This document shows, piece after piece, positions 38,584-48,204 of a stretch of 64,000 nt of DNA. The DNA lies in NCBI GenBank assembly GCA_049647585.1, contig JBARXY010000012.1, positions 96,282 through 160,281 of the forward strand, written 5' to 3'. The DNA comes from JAGQSZ01 sp049647585 (lineage in GTDB: Bacteria; Actinomycetota; Acidimicrobiia; Acidimicrobiales; Microtrichaceae). Under the pieces are notes generated by a model, which ran no database searches, was not told where the DNA came from, and was given only the letters and a program-made list of their open reading frames with translations. Position 1 is the stretch's first letter; each line of letters opens with the position of its first letter. Position numbers and translations under genes: made by a program.

Positions 38584-41334
38584 TCAGACGCTCGCGCTCC
38601 GAGCTCGTGCAATGACCTTGCGGATCTCCTCGACGACCAGCAGTGTCAGTGGTGTCAACAGGACCCAACCCCACTGGCTCCAGCTGAGTGAAACGGTCTC
38701 GAAGACTGTCTGCAGGAACGGCACCTCCACAACTGCGACCTGGATGGCCAGTACCGAGACGAGAGCTATCAGTAGTGACCGGTTCGACAGGCTGTAACGG
38801 CTGAATATCGTGTCGTTGCCCGAGCGGACGCAGAACGAGTTGACCAGCTGGAAGAACACGAATGATGAGAAGGCCATGGTCAGCGCAGCCTTCTCGTCGG
38901 TGTTCCTGAAGGCCATGAACAGACCGAGGGTTCCGGCGGTGATGACTGCGGCCGAAACCATGATCCGGGCCAGGCGCTCGCCGCTCAGGATCACCTCGTC
39001 GCGCTGGCGGGGCGGACGTGACATCACGTCGGGCTTGGGCGGATCGACACCCAGTGCGATCGCGGGCGGGCCGTCGGCGATGATGTTGACGAACAGGATC
39101 TGAATGGCGTTGAGGATCGTTCCGAATCCGGCGAGTTGTGCGATCAGAATCGTGGCGATCGCCGAGATGTTGGTGCTCAGCTGGAAGCGGACGAATGTGA
39201 TGATGTTGTCGTAGGTCGCCCGGCCACCTTCGACCGCGTGGACGATTGTGGCGAAGTTGTCGTCGGAGAGGATCATGTCTCCGGCTTCCTTGGTCACCTC
39301 GGTGCCGGTGATTCCCATGGCCACGCCGATCTCGGCCTGCTTGAGCGACGCTGCGTCATTGACTCCGTCGCCGGTCATGGCGACGATGTTCCCGTTCGCC
39401 TGAAGCGCCTTGACCACGCGCACCTTGTGATCCGGAGTGACGCGTGCGCACGCTCCAATGGTCTGGATCTCGGTGGGTAGGTCCTCGTCGGAGATTGCAT
39501 CCAGGTCAGCGCCCGTAACCACCCGCCCTTCGATGCCGATTGCGCTGGCAATCGCACCGGCGGTCGAAGGGTGATCGCCGGTGATCATCTTTACCTTGAT
39601 ACCTGCGTCCTTGCACTTGGCGATCGCGTCGATGGCCTCGGGTCGTGCAGGGTCAAGGATCCCGATGAAGGCGATCAGCGAAAGTCCATTCAGTTCGCTC
39701 TCCAGGTCGCCCTCATATTCGTGGGCCGGGACCGGTAGATCGCGCACGGCCAGCGCAAGTACCCTCAGACCCTCGGAGCCGAGGCCTTCGTTGGTCGTCC
39801 TCAGCAGTTCCACTCCGGAAGAGTCGAGCGCTTGAACGCCGTCCGTAGTCGTGATCGTCGAGCAGTGCTGTGAGACCACGTCGGGCGCACCCTTTACGAT
39901 CAGCAGCGACTTTTTCGGGTCATCGGGGTGGGCGTGAAGGGTCGCCATGAACTTCGTGGCGGAGTCGAAAGGAACCTCGTCGACCCTGGGGAATGTGTGT
40001 CTGAGACCTTCGGGGTCGATGCCGGCCTTGGCGGCCACGACCAGCAGAGCACCCTCGGTCGGGTCGCCGACGAGCTTGGTCACACCGTCGACTTCACGCA
40101 GGTGCGAGTCGTTGCACAGCACTCCCGCCGAAAGCGCGACGCCCACTTCACGCAACTGCGCCTCGTCGAGTGGTTGACCATCGATGCGGATCTGTCCCTC
40201 GGTGCCGTAACCGAGACCGTCGACGGTGTAGGAACGGCCGGGGGTCTCAAGCCTGGTGGCGGTCATCTGGTTGAGTGTCAGCGTGCCGGTCTTGTCGGAA
40301 CAGATGACGTTCGTGGAGCCGAGTGTCTCGACCGATGCGAGCCTCTTGACGATGGCGTTGCGCTTGGCCAAGCGGCTGACGCCTACTGCCAGGGTGACCG
40401 TCACGACGGCGGGGAGTCCCTCGGGAATGGCCGCGATTGCGAGTGCGACCGAGGTCAGGAGCGCCTCGCTGATCGACTCCTGGTTGAGTTCATCCGCCTG
40501 GACCAACGCCACGATGAACACGATGACGACCGCGACGAAAGCTATGACCGCAAGCCGCTTTCCGAGTTGGTCGATCTGCTCCTGGAGCGGAGTGACCTTC
40601 GGGTCGGCGCCGCTGATCAGATCGGCGAGCCGTCCCATCTCGGTGGACATTCCGGTAGCGGTCACCGCGAGTTCTGCACGTCCTCGCACCACCGTTGTGT
40701 TCATGTGGGCGACACTGTGACGGTCTGCAAGGGGGACCTCGTCGGTCGACCCGGCAGGAGTATCGGGATCGTTGCTCTTGTCGGTCGGCACCGATTCACC
40801 GGTGAGCATCGACTCGTCCACCGATGTGTTGGCGGCGATCACGAATCTGCCGTCGGCAGGCACCCGGTCACCGGCTTCCATCAGGACGATGTCACCCGGG
40901 ACGATCTCGGTCGAGGGGATCTCCTGGACCGCACCGTCACGGCGGACACGGGCGGTCGATTCGAGCATCTCCTCGAGCGCAGCAAGGGCGTTGTCCGCCT
41001 TGTTCTCCTGGATGAATCCCAAGGTTGCGTTTATCAGCAGGACGATCGCTATGACGATCGGGTCCTTCAGGTCCCCGACCAGCGCCGAGATGACTCCGGC
41101 GGCGATGAGGATGTAGATCATCAGGTCCTTGAACTGGTCAAGGAACCTCTTCCATGCCGGTCGGCGCGGTACCTCGTCGAGCCGGTTGGATCCATACAAC
41201 TCGGTCCGGCGGGCCACCTCGGCGGCACTCAGCCCGACACGGGAGTCGACGTCGAGCGAGTTCAGCGTCTCGGCGGCGGTCATTCTGAACCAGTCGGCCT
41301 GAGAGTCGATCTGGGTGTCTACTGCCTGTCCCAT
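38584..41334 (-). CDS. P2A-type cation-transporting ATPase (Ca2+/Mn2+)
   Basis: A 916-aa P-type ATPase. Phosphorylation site Asp347 in CSDKTGTLTLNQ; actuator TGESVP; P2A hallmark helix 4 motif AIPEGLPAVVTVTLA; hinge TGDGVNDAASLKQAEIGVAMG; ten helices. The cation-binding helix 6 region reads FVNIIADGPPAIALG. P2A enzymes move Ca2+ or Mn2+ out of the cytoplasm. A yybP-ykoY riboswitch 46 nt upstream points to Mn2+. The ATG is preceded by GGAG, in the riboswitch leader. Confidence 0.93.
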   Translation of the reverse strand: MGQAVDTQIDSQADWFRMTAAETLNSLDVDSRVGLSAAEVARRTELYGSNRLDEVPRRPAWKRFLDQFKDLMIYILIAAGVISALVGDLKDPIVIAIVLLINATLGFIQENKADNALAALEEMLESTARVRRDGAVQEIPSTEIVPGDIVLMEAGDRVPADGRFVIAANTSVDESMLTGESVPTDKSNDPDTPAGSTDEVPLADRHSVAHMNTTVVRGRAELAVTATGMSTEMGRLADLISGADPKVTPLQEQIDQLGKRLAVIAFVAVVIVFIVALVQADELNQESISEALLTSVALAIAAIPEGLPAVVTVTLAVGVSRLAKRNAIVKRLASVETLGSTNVICSDKTGTLTLNQMTATRLETPGRSYTVDGLGYGTEGQIRIDGQPLDEAQLREVGVALSAGVLCNDSHLREVDGVTKLVGDPTEGALLVVAAKAGIDPEGLRHTFPRVDEVPFDSATKFMATLHAHPDDPKKSLLIVKGAPDVVSQHCSTITTTDGVQALDSSGVELLRTTNEGLGSEGLRVLALAVRDLPVPAHEYEGDLESELNGLSLIAFIGILDPARPEAIDAIAKCKDAGIKVKMITGDHPSTAGAIASAIGIEGRVVTGADLDAISDEDLPTEIQTIGACARVTPDHKVRVVKALQANGNIVAMTGDGVNDAASLKQAEIGVAMGITGTEVTKEAGDMILSDDNFATIVHAVEGGRATYDNIITFVRFQLSTNISAIATILIAQLAGFGTILNAIQILFVNIIADGPPAIALGVDPPKPDVMSRPPRQRDEVILSGERLARIMVSAAVITAGTLGLFMAFRNTDEKAALTMAFSSFVFFQLVNSFCVRSGNDTIFSRYSLSNRSLLIALVSVLAIQVAVVEVPFLQTVFETVSLSWSQWGWVLLTPLTLLVVEEIRKVIARARSASV

Positions 41335-41380
41335 TTGAGGGTCTCCGTCGTCAGGTGGCGCGCAAAAGCCACATTGCGGC

Positions 41381-41488
41381 GGAGGTCTCCCTCATCGATC
41401 CGTAAGAGCGGAACGATCGATGGCACCGGGTGAATCCAAGATCGAATCACCGTGTTGACGACACCACCACGAAGAGGTACTCCCCTCC
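41381..41488 (-). ncRNA. yybP-ykoY (Mn2+) riboswitch upstream of the P-type ATPase
   Basis: On the minus strand the leader begins GGAGGGGAGTA (41488-41478), has GTCGTCAACAC in the middle, a hairpin with CATCGATC/GATCGATG arms, and closes with GGAGACCTCC (41390-41381). GGAGG pairs with CCTCC as stem P1, and GGGGAGUA is the family's conserved loop. The same RNA is known to control P2A-type Mn2+ exporters in other bacteria. No terminator is seen before the ATG, so control may be at translation. Confidence 0.78.
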
Positions 41489-41580
41489 AGTGAGCCGGGG
41501 CCCACTTGCCTTGTCACGTTACACGAACGGCGAAGCACCAAAGGATCGACCTGGCGGCCTTTCGGTTGAGCCCGTCGGTG

Positions 41581-42804
41581 TCAGGCGAGACGGGCCCGGA
41601 CAACTTTTATGACCGCGCCGATGTCCCTCCCTAGTCCGTCATCATCGAGCGCCAAGTCCTCGGACAGATAGTCGTCCGCCGACAGGAAGAGCGATACCGA
41701 ACTCGTGGTCTGTCCTGTCCATTCGTCGGGGGTGACCACAATCTCACCGTGACTTGTCTGACCGGCCGAATCGGAACCCGTCATAGAAGCCGTCGAATCG
41801 GCTCGGTACGAGATCGTGACCGGTAGGGACGAAGCGCGGATCTGCGCCGGATCCTCGGCCAGGATCTGAGCTAGTGAGATGACCAGCAGACCTCCGGACT
41901 GCTCGCCGAAACGCAGTTCGTGACGCCTGTCGACATCGGTGCGGTCATCGAGCCCGAATCCGAATGAGTTCGCCGTCGCTATCACCCCCGACACGAACGA
42001 CTCGTCGACAGCTTCGACCCTCGAATGAGCCTCTGCCCGACGGGAACTGCGTTCTACGAGGGCGTTGAAGGTTGCTCTGGTGGAGTCGTCGACCAAACCG
42101 GTGTCTGCCGACGCATCACCCGACGCTCCGACAGACGACTCGGTCGCCCTCGCCTCGACGATTTCTGCATCGACAATTTCGCTGTCGACAATGCCCGCGT
42201 CCTGCTCCAGTCCATACCCTCCCCCGGTCGCCCCGAAGTCATCCGCTACGGCAGCTTCGGAATCCTTCGAGCCATCGGGAGCCTCGAACGACGACGGGGC
42301 CTGGGCCTCGAACGCCGACGGGGCCGCTGGAGCAGCCTCGAACGCTTCAATGGTGGGCTGGCGCCCGTCAGGTTGGCCCGCGTCGGGTTGGCCCGCGTCG
42401 GGTTGGCCCGCGTCGGGTTGGGGCTGTTCCGTCCCGGGCTGGGCGTAACCAGCAGCGCTGGTTCCCTGCTGCCCCTCGTAGGTCTGCCCCTGGTAGGGCT
42501 GATCGGAATAGGGCTCGGAGACGGGCTGGGTGCCAGAGGAGGGATTCTGGGCAGGCATGGGCGCTGCCCAACCCGGAGCGGAACCGGCGGCACTGCGACG
42601 CCGGGCAATCTCGGCTGCCACTCCGGGGTGTGCCGCCATGGTCGTCCAGTCGGTCAGCGAAGGCCACCACACCGGAGTTGTGTCGGCGAGTCTGCCGGCA
42701 ACCACTTCACTGATCAGTAGCTCCAAAGCATACGGGCCGACCTGTTCGTTGGAACCCACCACGACGTAGGCCTGCTGTTGATCAAGGGGAGGGAGATCAC
42801 TCAT
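41581..42804 (-). CDS. GYF_2-domain protein with low-complexity linker
   Basis: A 407-aa protein. The N-terminal ~75 residues form a GYF_2/DUF4339 domain (AYVVVGSNEQVGPYALELLI, then TPVWWPSLTDWTTMAAHPGV). The middle is proline-, glutamine- and glutamate-rich with QPDAG repeated three to four times (a 15-bp DNA repeat). The C-terminal ~170 residues are a beta-rich region (RRHELRFGEQSGGLLVISLAQ) I do not recognise. No signal peptide. I start at MSDLPPLDQQ; an earlier start reads into the divergent lipoprotein's promoter. Confidence 0.72.
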   Translation of the reverse strand: MSDLPPLDQQQAYVVVGSNEQVGPYALELLISEVVAGRLADTTPVWWPSLTDWTTMAAHPGVAAEIARRRSAAGSAPGWAAPMPAQNPSSGTQPVSEPYSDQPYQGQTYEGQQGTSAAGYAQPGTEQPQPDAGQPDAGQPDAGQPDGRQPTIEAFEAAPAAPSAFEAQAPSSFEAPDGSKDSEAAVADDFGATGGGYGLEQDAGIVDSEIVDAEIVEARATESSVGASGDASADTGLVDDSTRATFNALVERSSRRAEAHSRVEAVDESFVSGVIATANSFGFGLDDRTDVDRRHELRFGEQSGGLLVISLAQILAEDPAQIRASSLPVTISYRADSTASMTGSDSAGQTSHGEIVVTPDEWTGQTTSSVSLFLSADDYLSEDLALDDDGLGRDIGAVIKVVRARLA

Positions 42805-42892
42805 GAATTGAGCCTGCCACATTGCTGAGCCGCTGACCGGCAATGATGGTGCAAACGACGATCGTGACAACCCGCCGAAAGGACCTTTCGAA

Positions 42893-44668
42893 GTGACATG
42901 CCGTCCCCGGCGCCGACGCATCGGCCACGCACTTCTCTTTGCTGTTGGTGTGACCGCGACACTTGCCAGTGTCGGTTGCACAACCACGGGCAACGACGAT
43001 CCCGCAGTGGTGACTCTGCCCGAGAACAACACGACGACCGTACCGCCCTCCACCCGTGCACCCGGTGGACAAGCTGCACCGCAAGGCCCGACCGAACCTC
43101 CCGAAGTGGCATGGGTAACTCAGGTCGGCGGAACGGGCGATGATTCGTTCAACTCCGTCAGCGGCGCCGGAGCAGACATCGTTGCAACCGGCGTGACGGC
43201 GCAGGGGGTAAATGAGCCGACCGCCGGTGGAACCGACGTGCTCACAGCCAGAGTCACTGCCGAAGGCAAGGTCGAAAAGTTGTCGCAGTTCGGCAGCACC
43301 GCCGACGACAATGCGCTAACTGTGACGAGTCTCAACTCGCTGAACCCTGATGGTCAGAACGGTAGCAATCCGGGTGCAGCGCCGGGCACGACCAGCATCC
43401 CGCCTGGTGCCACCGTTCCTGATGGGCCCAGCCCCGATGGGACTGGTCCGGAGGGGACTATTCCTGACGAGGGCACGGTTGGCACGGAGACGCTTCCGAT
43501 CGCATGCGGGACGACCTTGGGAAGTCTTGGCTCCAACCAACACGGGGCCATCGATGCTTGGTGTGGTCCGGCCAAGGTGGGTAACGAAGGCTCAGGAGCG
43601 CCGGGAGAAATACCGAACCCAGCCAACGGCATCACCCAGATGGGCGGCGAGGGCAACGACTCCATTACTGGCATCGCGCAGGCCCGCTCCTCAACTCGAT
43701 CCAACCAGCGCCCTGCAGACTTCTTCTACATGTCGGGCGCCACCGACGGCTTCTATCCGGGAGCCGAGGACCCCGCGGGTCAGGGGCTCGGCGGGGGCGA
43801 CGCACTGGCATTCAGATCGTCTTTGGGCGGAGGTACCTCCTGGATCCGGCAGTTCGGGACCCAGTCTGCGGATTCCGCCCTCGGTGTATGCGTTGTTGGT
43901 AGCGAAGGCTTCTATGTCGGTTGGACCGAGGGCGACCTCTCGGGTCAGTCAAGGGGAGGACGCGACGCCTGGATCTCGCTCATCGATGCAAGTGGAATCC
44001 AGCGCTGGATCACCCAGTTCGGTTCGGCAGGCGACGACGAGTTCCATGCCGTTGCGAACGCGGGCGACGCGGCGCGCGGCACGATGCAATTGATCGCCGT
44101 CGGATCCAGCACCGGCGATGTCGACTCGGAGGGTCCCGCATTGAACTCGGGCCGCTCCGATGCCATAGCTGCATCGTTCGCACCAGACGGATCCACCCTG
44201 TGGAGCCGCCAGTTCGGCAGCGGACTCGACGACTCGGCCACCGGTGTTGTTGTCGATGGCTCAACTATCTATGTGACCGGCACGACCAGCAGTTCTGTCC
44301 CGACCGCGGAAGGTACGGGTGGAGTCGAGGGCCAAGCGGGGACCGGTGATTCTTCGACGACCACCACTACGGAACCTCCGGTGAAGGGTCTCGGCGACCT
44401 TGACCCGACCATCGGCAAGGGTGGCGCAAAGGACATCTTCCTGGCAGCACTGAACGCCGAGACCGGTGAGATTCTGTGGGTCGTTCGACTCGGGTCCGAC
44501 AAGGACGAGGTGGCCACCGGCATTACCGCCACAGGCAACGGTCTACTTGTCATCTCCGGGAACACGAAGGGCCAACTGGGCGACACTGCCCCGGCCGGGG
44601 GGACCGACGGATTTCTTCTGGCCTTCCCCCTGCCAGCGGCTGGTGGCGCGGCGGCCAGTTCGGTCTGA
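42893..44668 (+). CDS. secreted lipoprotein with SBBP-type beta-propeller repeats
   Basis: A 591-aa protein, GTG start. Signal peptide with lipobox LASVGC (lipid Cys ~29). The mature part has repeated blades of the form W-(I/V)-(R/T)-Q-(F/V)-G-(S/G/T)-x-x-D-D and D-G-F-L-L-A-F, typical of SBBP repeats (WVTQVGGTGDDSF, WIRQFGTQSADSA, WITQFGSAGDDEF, WSRQFGSGLDDSA, WVVRLGSDKDEVA). Two low-complexity linkers interrupt the propeller. Extracytoplasmic; function unknown. It is divergent from the GYF gene. Confidence 0.85.
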   Translation: MTCRPRRRRIGHALLFAVGVTATLASVGCTTTGNDDPAVVTLPENNTTTVPPSTRAPGGQAAPQGPTEPPEVAWVTQVGGTGDDSFNSVSGAGADIVATGVTAQGVNEPTAGGTDVLTARVTAEGKVEKLSQFGSTADDNALTVTSLNSLNPDGQNGSNPGAAPGTTSIPPGATVPDGPSPDGTGPEGTIPDEGTVGTETLPIACGTTLGSLGSNQHGAIDAWCGPAKVGNEGSGAPGEIPNPANGITQMGGEGNDSITGIAQARSSTRSNQRPADFFYMSGATDGFYPGAEDPAGQGLGGGDALAFRSSLGGGTSWIRQFGTQSADSALGVCVVGSEGFYVGWTEGDLSGQSRGGRDAWISLIDASGIQRWITQFGSAGDDEFHAVANAGDAARGTMQLIAVGSSTGDVDSEGPALNSGRSDAIAASFAPDGSTLWSRQFGSGLDDSATGVVVDGSTIYVTGTTSSSVPTAEGTGGVEGQAGTGDSSTTTTTEPPVKGLGDLDPTIGKGGAKDIFLAALNAETGEILWVVRLGSDKDEVATGITATGNGLLVISGNTKGQLGDTAPAGGTDGFLLAFPLPAAGGAAASSV

Positions 44669-44738
44669 GCCGGTTCGAGCCTGACTCGGTTCGCGCCGGA
44701 GCCGGTTCGGTCTGGGACTCCGACTTCGGGTTGACCTC

Positions 44739-46094
44739 TTACTTGGGGTTCAACCGGATCGGGAGATGCCTGACGCCGGTGTGCTTGTTGGAACGGGTCC
44801 ACTCGGTGGGGCCGGTGACGTCGATCGACTCGACCGAGTCGAGAAGCACATCAAGGATCAAACTGATCTCAAGGCGTGCCAGGCGTGCTCCCAGACAGAA
44901 GTGCGCGCCGTGGCCGAAGGCGAGGTGTCGATTGGGGTTTCGCCTGATATCGAACATGTTGGGTGCCACGAACTCATCCTCATCACGGTTCGCGGATGCC
45001 CACCAGAGAGTCACCTTCTCCCCCGCCGAGATTTTCTCCTCCCCAACCATCACGTCCCGGGTGGCGGTGCGTCGGTTGTAGGGCGTCGACGACGCCCACC
45101 GCAGCATTTCCTCAACCGCTCCCGGCAGCAGCGAACGGTGCTGATCAAGGGTGATCCACTGCTGATGCCGTTCGGCGAGTGCAGCCACTCCCACTGCAAT
45201 GGTGTTGCGGGTCGTCTCGGTCCCGGCAGCCACCAGCAGACTGAACAGCAACTGCAACTCGTCATCGCGTAGATGACGCCGTTCGTCGCCGTCCAGGACG
45301 GTTCCATGGATCGCCGCCGAAAGCAGATCGTCGCCCGGATCCTTGCGCCGAATCTCGATCAGCGCTGCGCCGTAGGCGAACATTTCCGCCGATGCGCTGG
45401 CTGCTCGTTCCGACACTCCACCCAATTCACGGTCCTCGTAGTCCAGGGTGGCGTCGGCCCAGTCCATGAGTTGTAGACGGTCGCTCTGGGGTACACCGAG
45501 CAACCCAGCGGCGGCCTGCATCGGAAGCTCGGCAGCAATGTCCAACAGCAGGTCAACCTCGCCCCTTTCGAGCGCGCGGTTGACGATTTGCCCGGTGCGC
45601 TCGCGCAGATCACCCTCGAGTGCGCGCAGCGCCTTGGGGGACAGCGACGGGGTCAACAATGACCGGAACCGCTGGTGGAAGGGATCGTCGGTCATGTTGA
45701 GCAGGGTTCCCGTGAAACCCTCGGGAAGATCCTCTATGAGGGTTCCGCCGCCTTGTCGTAGGCCGCCCCGGTGCGAGGAGAAGACCGTTCCGTCGGAGGC
45801 TGCCGCCAGCACGTCGTTGTACTTGGACAGGACCCAGAAGCCCTCGCCACCCGGAACGTTCTCGGTGGGCGGATGGAACCAGACCGGCGCTCGCTGCCGG
45901 AGCATTTCGAAAGTCTCGTGGGGAAATCCGTTGGCAAAGCGATCGAGGTCGCAGAGATCGATGTCATCGAGAGTGGCCACACCCCACGATGTCACTTTCG
46001 GCCGATCCACGTCGGAACTACCGGCGGAACTACCGCCGGTATTGTCACGCCCATGGCGCACCCAAGACGATTTCGTTTCGCGGTAGAACTCCAT
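44739..46094 (-). CDS. cytochrome P450
   Basis: A 451-aa P450. The haem-ligand Cys400 lies in FGHGAHFCLGARLARLE, the I-helix in LLVAAGTETTRNTIAVG, the K-helix ExxR in VEEMLRWASS. The region MTDDPFHQRFRSLLTPSLSPKALR is conserved among bacterial CYPs. It resembles the CYP125/142-type of actinobacterial sterol or fatty-acid hydroxylases, but the subfamily is unsure. I start at MEFYRET; GTG codons at 46061 and beyond are also possible. Its start is only 12 bp from that of the divergent ATP-grasp gene. No ferredoxin is adjacent. Confidence 0.9.
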   Translation of the reverse strand: MEFYRETKSSWVRHGRDNTGGSSAGSSDVDRPKVTSWGVATLDDIDLCDLDRFANGFPHETFEMLRQRAPVWFHPPTENVPGGEGFWVLSKYNDVLAAASDGTVFSSHRGGLRQGGGTLIEDLPEGFTGTLLNMTDDPFHQRFRSLLTPSLSPKALRALEGDLRERTGQIVNRALERGEVDLLLDIAAELPMQAAAGLLGVPQSDRLQLMDWADATLDYEDRELGGVSERAASASAEMFAYGAALIEIRRKDPGDDLLSAAIHGTVLDGDERRHLRDDELQLLFSLLVAAGTETTRNTIAVGVAALAERHQQWITLDQHRSLLPGAVEEMLRWASSTPYNRRTATRDVMVGEEKISAGEKVTLWWASANRDEDEFVAPNMFDIRRNPNRHLAFGHGAHFCLGARLARLEISLILDVLLDSVESIDVTGPTEWTRSNKHTGVRHLPIRLNPK

Positions 46095-46106
46095 GGAAGC
46101 TGAACC

Positions 46107-47075
46107 GTGGACATAGCGATGGTGACAGCCGCCGGAGCGTGGGAAACCGATGACGACGCACCTCTCCTGATCGACGCTCTCGACCAACTCGGAATCTCCG
46201 CCGGGCCGGTCCGGTGGGATGACCCGGACGCCGACTGGGGCTCCCATGACCTGGTGGTCATCAAGTCTCCGTGGGACTACACGGACCGACCCCAGCAGTT
46301 CCTTTCCTGGGCAGAATCAACGTCGGCGCTCACCACTGTCCTCAACCCGGCCGAGGTGATTCGGTGGAACAGCAACAAGCGCTATCTGGCTGAACTCGCC
46401 GACCTCGGGCTGCCGGTGGTTCCCACCCACTACCTGTCCCCCACCGATCTGGCGTCGCCAGATCCAGCTGATGGGTCGAGCGGCCTGGCCGAGGTTCTCC
46501 TGGCTCAGTTCCCCGGCAAGGATCACTCCGGGAGCATCGTGGTCAAACCCACGGTTTCGGTTGGATCGAAGGACACCGCGCGTTACGACTCGGGGCAGGT
46601 GACCGTCGCCGCAGATCACGCGATGGCGCTGTTGCAGGACGGGCGCGAAGTCATGGTCCAGCCATACTTCGACACCGTCGAACGCACGGGTGAGACCGGT
46701 CTCGTGTTCTTCGGTGGGGTATTCAGTCACGCGTTCCGCAAGGGTCCTCTGTTGAGCCAGGGAGCCTCGAACGTCGATGGCCTCTATGCAATCGAGGACA
46801 TCTCGCCACGTACTCCTTCACCTCGAGAACTGTCACTGTCCAATGCGATAGTCGCGGCCGTCCAATCTCGTTTCCCTACTTCGGATCTGCTCTACACCAG
46901 GGTCGATCTGCTCGAAGGGGACGATCGCGAACCGTTCCTACTTGAGCTCGAGATGATCGAGCCCTCATATTTCCTGGCCACGGACATTGATGGACCAGCA
47001 CGGGCGGCGGCTGCGTACCACGCAGCATTGATGGAAGTTCGACGCGGGCGTCCACCCCTGGTCGAACTACCCTGA
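46107..47075 (+). CDS. ATP-grasp-domain ligase-like protein
   Basis: A 322-aa protein with an ATP-grasp fold: substrate domain (DLVVIKSPWDYTDRPQQFL, NPAEVIRWNSNKRYLAEL), then GSIVVKPTVSVGSKDTAR, VMVQPYFDTVERTGETGLVFF, and the metal-binding end LLYTRVDLLEGDDREPFLLELEMIEPSYF. It is of the RimK/glutathione-synthetase-like group and would join a carboxylate to an amine through acyl phosphate. Substrates are unknown. Start is GTG; divergent from the P450. Confidence 0.82.
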   Translation: MDIAMVTAAGAWETDDDAPLLIDALDQLGISAGPVRWDDPDADWGSHDLVVIKSPWDYTDRPQQFLSWAESTSALTTVLNPAEVIRWNSNKRYLAELADLGLPVVPTHYLSPTDLASPDPADGSSGLAEVLLAQFPGKDHSGSIVVKPTVSVGSKDTARYDSGQVTVAADHAMALLQDGREVMVQPYFDTVERTGETGLVFFGGVFSHAFRKGPLLSQGASNVDGLYAIEDISPRTPSPRELSLSNAIVAAVQSRFPTSDLLYTRVDLLEGDDREPFLLELEMIEPSYFLATDIDGPARAAAAYHAALMEVRRGRPPLVELP

Positions 47076-47138
47076 CGACTCGTCCGACACCTCATCCCCG
47101 TCCGAATCCCCGTCCGACACGTCATCCATGGAGCCAGA

Positions 47139-47969
47139 ATGAGCGACGAACAAATCGACGAGCAGGTCATCTACGAGGTGGCCGACGGTGTCGCCAGGAT
47201 CACCATGAACGCCCCGGATATGGGCAACTCACTGACAGCCGCCATGCGAGATCGGATGACCGAGCGCTTCGAGTGGGCATCCGCCGACCTGACCGTGCGG
47301 GCCGTGGTTCTCACCGGTGCCGGCGACCGGCATTTCTGCACCGGCGCCAACCTGGGCGGACCTCAGAACCCTGCGCCCGCCCGACCAGAGGGTGCACCGG
47401 TTCACGCCGTGGGCGATGTGTCCAGACTCGTGCGCCAGGGTTGGCAGCGTCTCGTCGAATCAATTCTCGACTGCGAGAAGCCGGTTGTCGCCGCAGTCAA
47501 CGGCACAGCTGCGGGAGGCGGTGCGCAGCTTGTCTTGGCGAGCGACCTGGTGATCATGTCCGAGTCCGCGAAACTGGTCGAGGTATTCGTCAAGCGTGGG
47601 ATCATCCCCGACGCCGGCGGTGCGTACCTGCTGCCCAGGATCGTCGGCCCACAGGTCGCGAAGGAGCTCATGTTCCTGGCCGACAGCGTTCCGGCCCAGC
47701 GGTGCGCCGACATAGGGATCGCCAACAAGGTCGTTGCTGCGGAGGAGCTTTCTGGTGCGGTGAACGAGCTGACCGACCGGCTGGTCGTCGCTCCGACCAG
47801 GGCGTTGGCGCTTACCAAATGGTTGATCAACCGGTCCTTCGAGTCGAGCCGCCACACTGCGTTCGAAGAAGAGGCAATGGCCCAGGAGTTGCTCACTCAT
47901 TCGGCTGACTTCCAGGACGGCATTGCGGCGTTCAAGGAACGTCGCTCGCCGGAGTTCAAGGGCTGGTAG
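47139..47969 (+). CDS. enoyl-CoA hydratase/isomerase
   Basis: A 276-aa crotonase-fold protein. Oxyanion-hole segments are HFCTGANLGG and AVNGTAAGGGAQLVLASDLV; IIPDAGGAYLLPRIVGPQVAKELM follows with an Asp where classic hydratases have the second Glu. It acts on an enoyl-CoA or related CoA ester; which one cannot be told. It follows the ATP-grasp gene by 63 nt that hold a short repeat of CCGTCCGA units. Start at ATG with a weak ribosome-binding site. Confidence 0.88.
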   Translation: MSDEQIDEQVIYEVADGVARITMNAPDMGNSLTAAMRDRMTERFEWASADLTVRAVVLTGAGDRHFCTGANLGGPQNPAPARPEGAPVHAVGDVSRLVRQGWQRLVESILDCEKPVVAAVNGTAAGGGAQLVLASDLVIMSESAKLVEVFVKRGIIPDAGGAYLLPRIVGPQVAKELMFLADSVPAQRCADIGIANKVVAAEELSGAVNELTDRLVVAPTRALALTKWLINRSFESSRHTAFEEEAMAQELLTHSADFQDGIAAFKERRSPEFKGW

Positions 47970-48204
47970 AAGCCGCTCTACACGACAGACGGCCGCCCTC
48001 GGACCCTTGTCTGTGCGGGCGAACCCGGTGGCGTGCGACAGGCTTCGACGAAGTCTCGGACCCGTGTTGCAGGCTCATCCATTGTTCGCGCTCCAAGGGT
48101 GCGGGAGCGGCCGATCTGTATGAGATCACCATCGCCCTGAACGACCAAAAGGTCAAGAGCGCATTTTGTGAAACTATTCCCATATCTGGGGTACAACTAC
48201 GGCC

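Noticed and set aside
39928..41433. Open frame of about 500 codons on the plus strand opposite the P-type ATPase gene
   Set aside because: The ATPase on the minus strand is unmistakable, and the antisense frame has no recognisable domain; it is a by-product of GC-rich codon bias.
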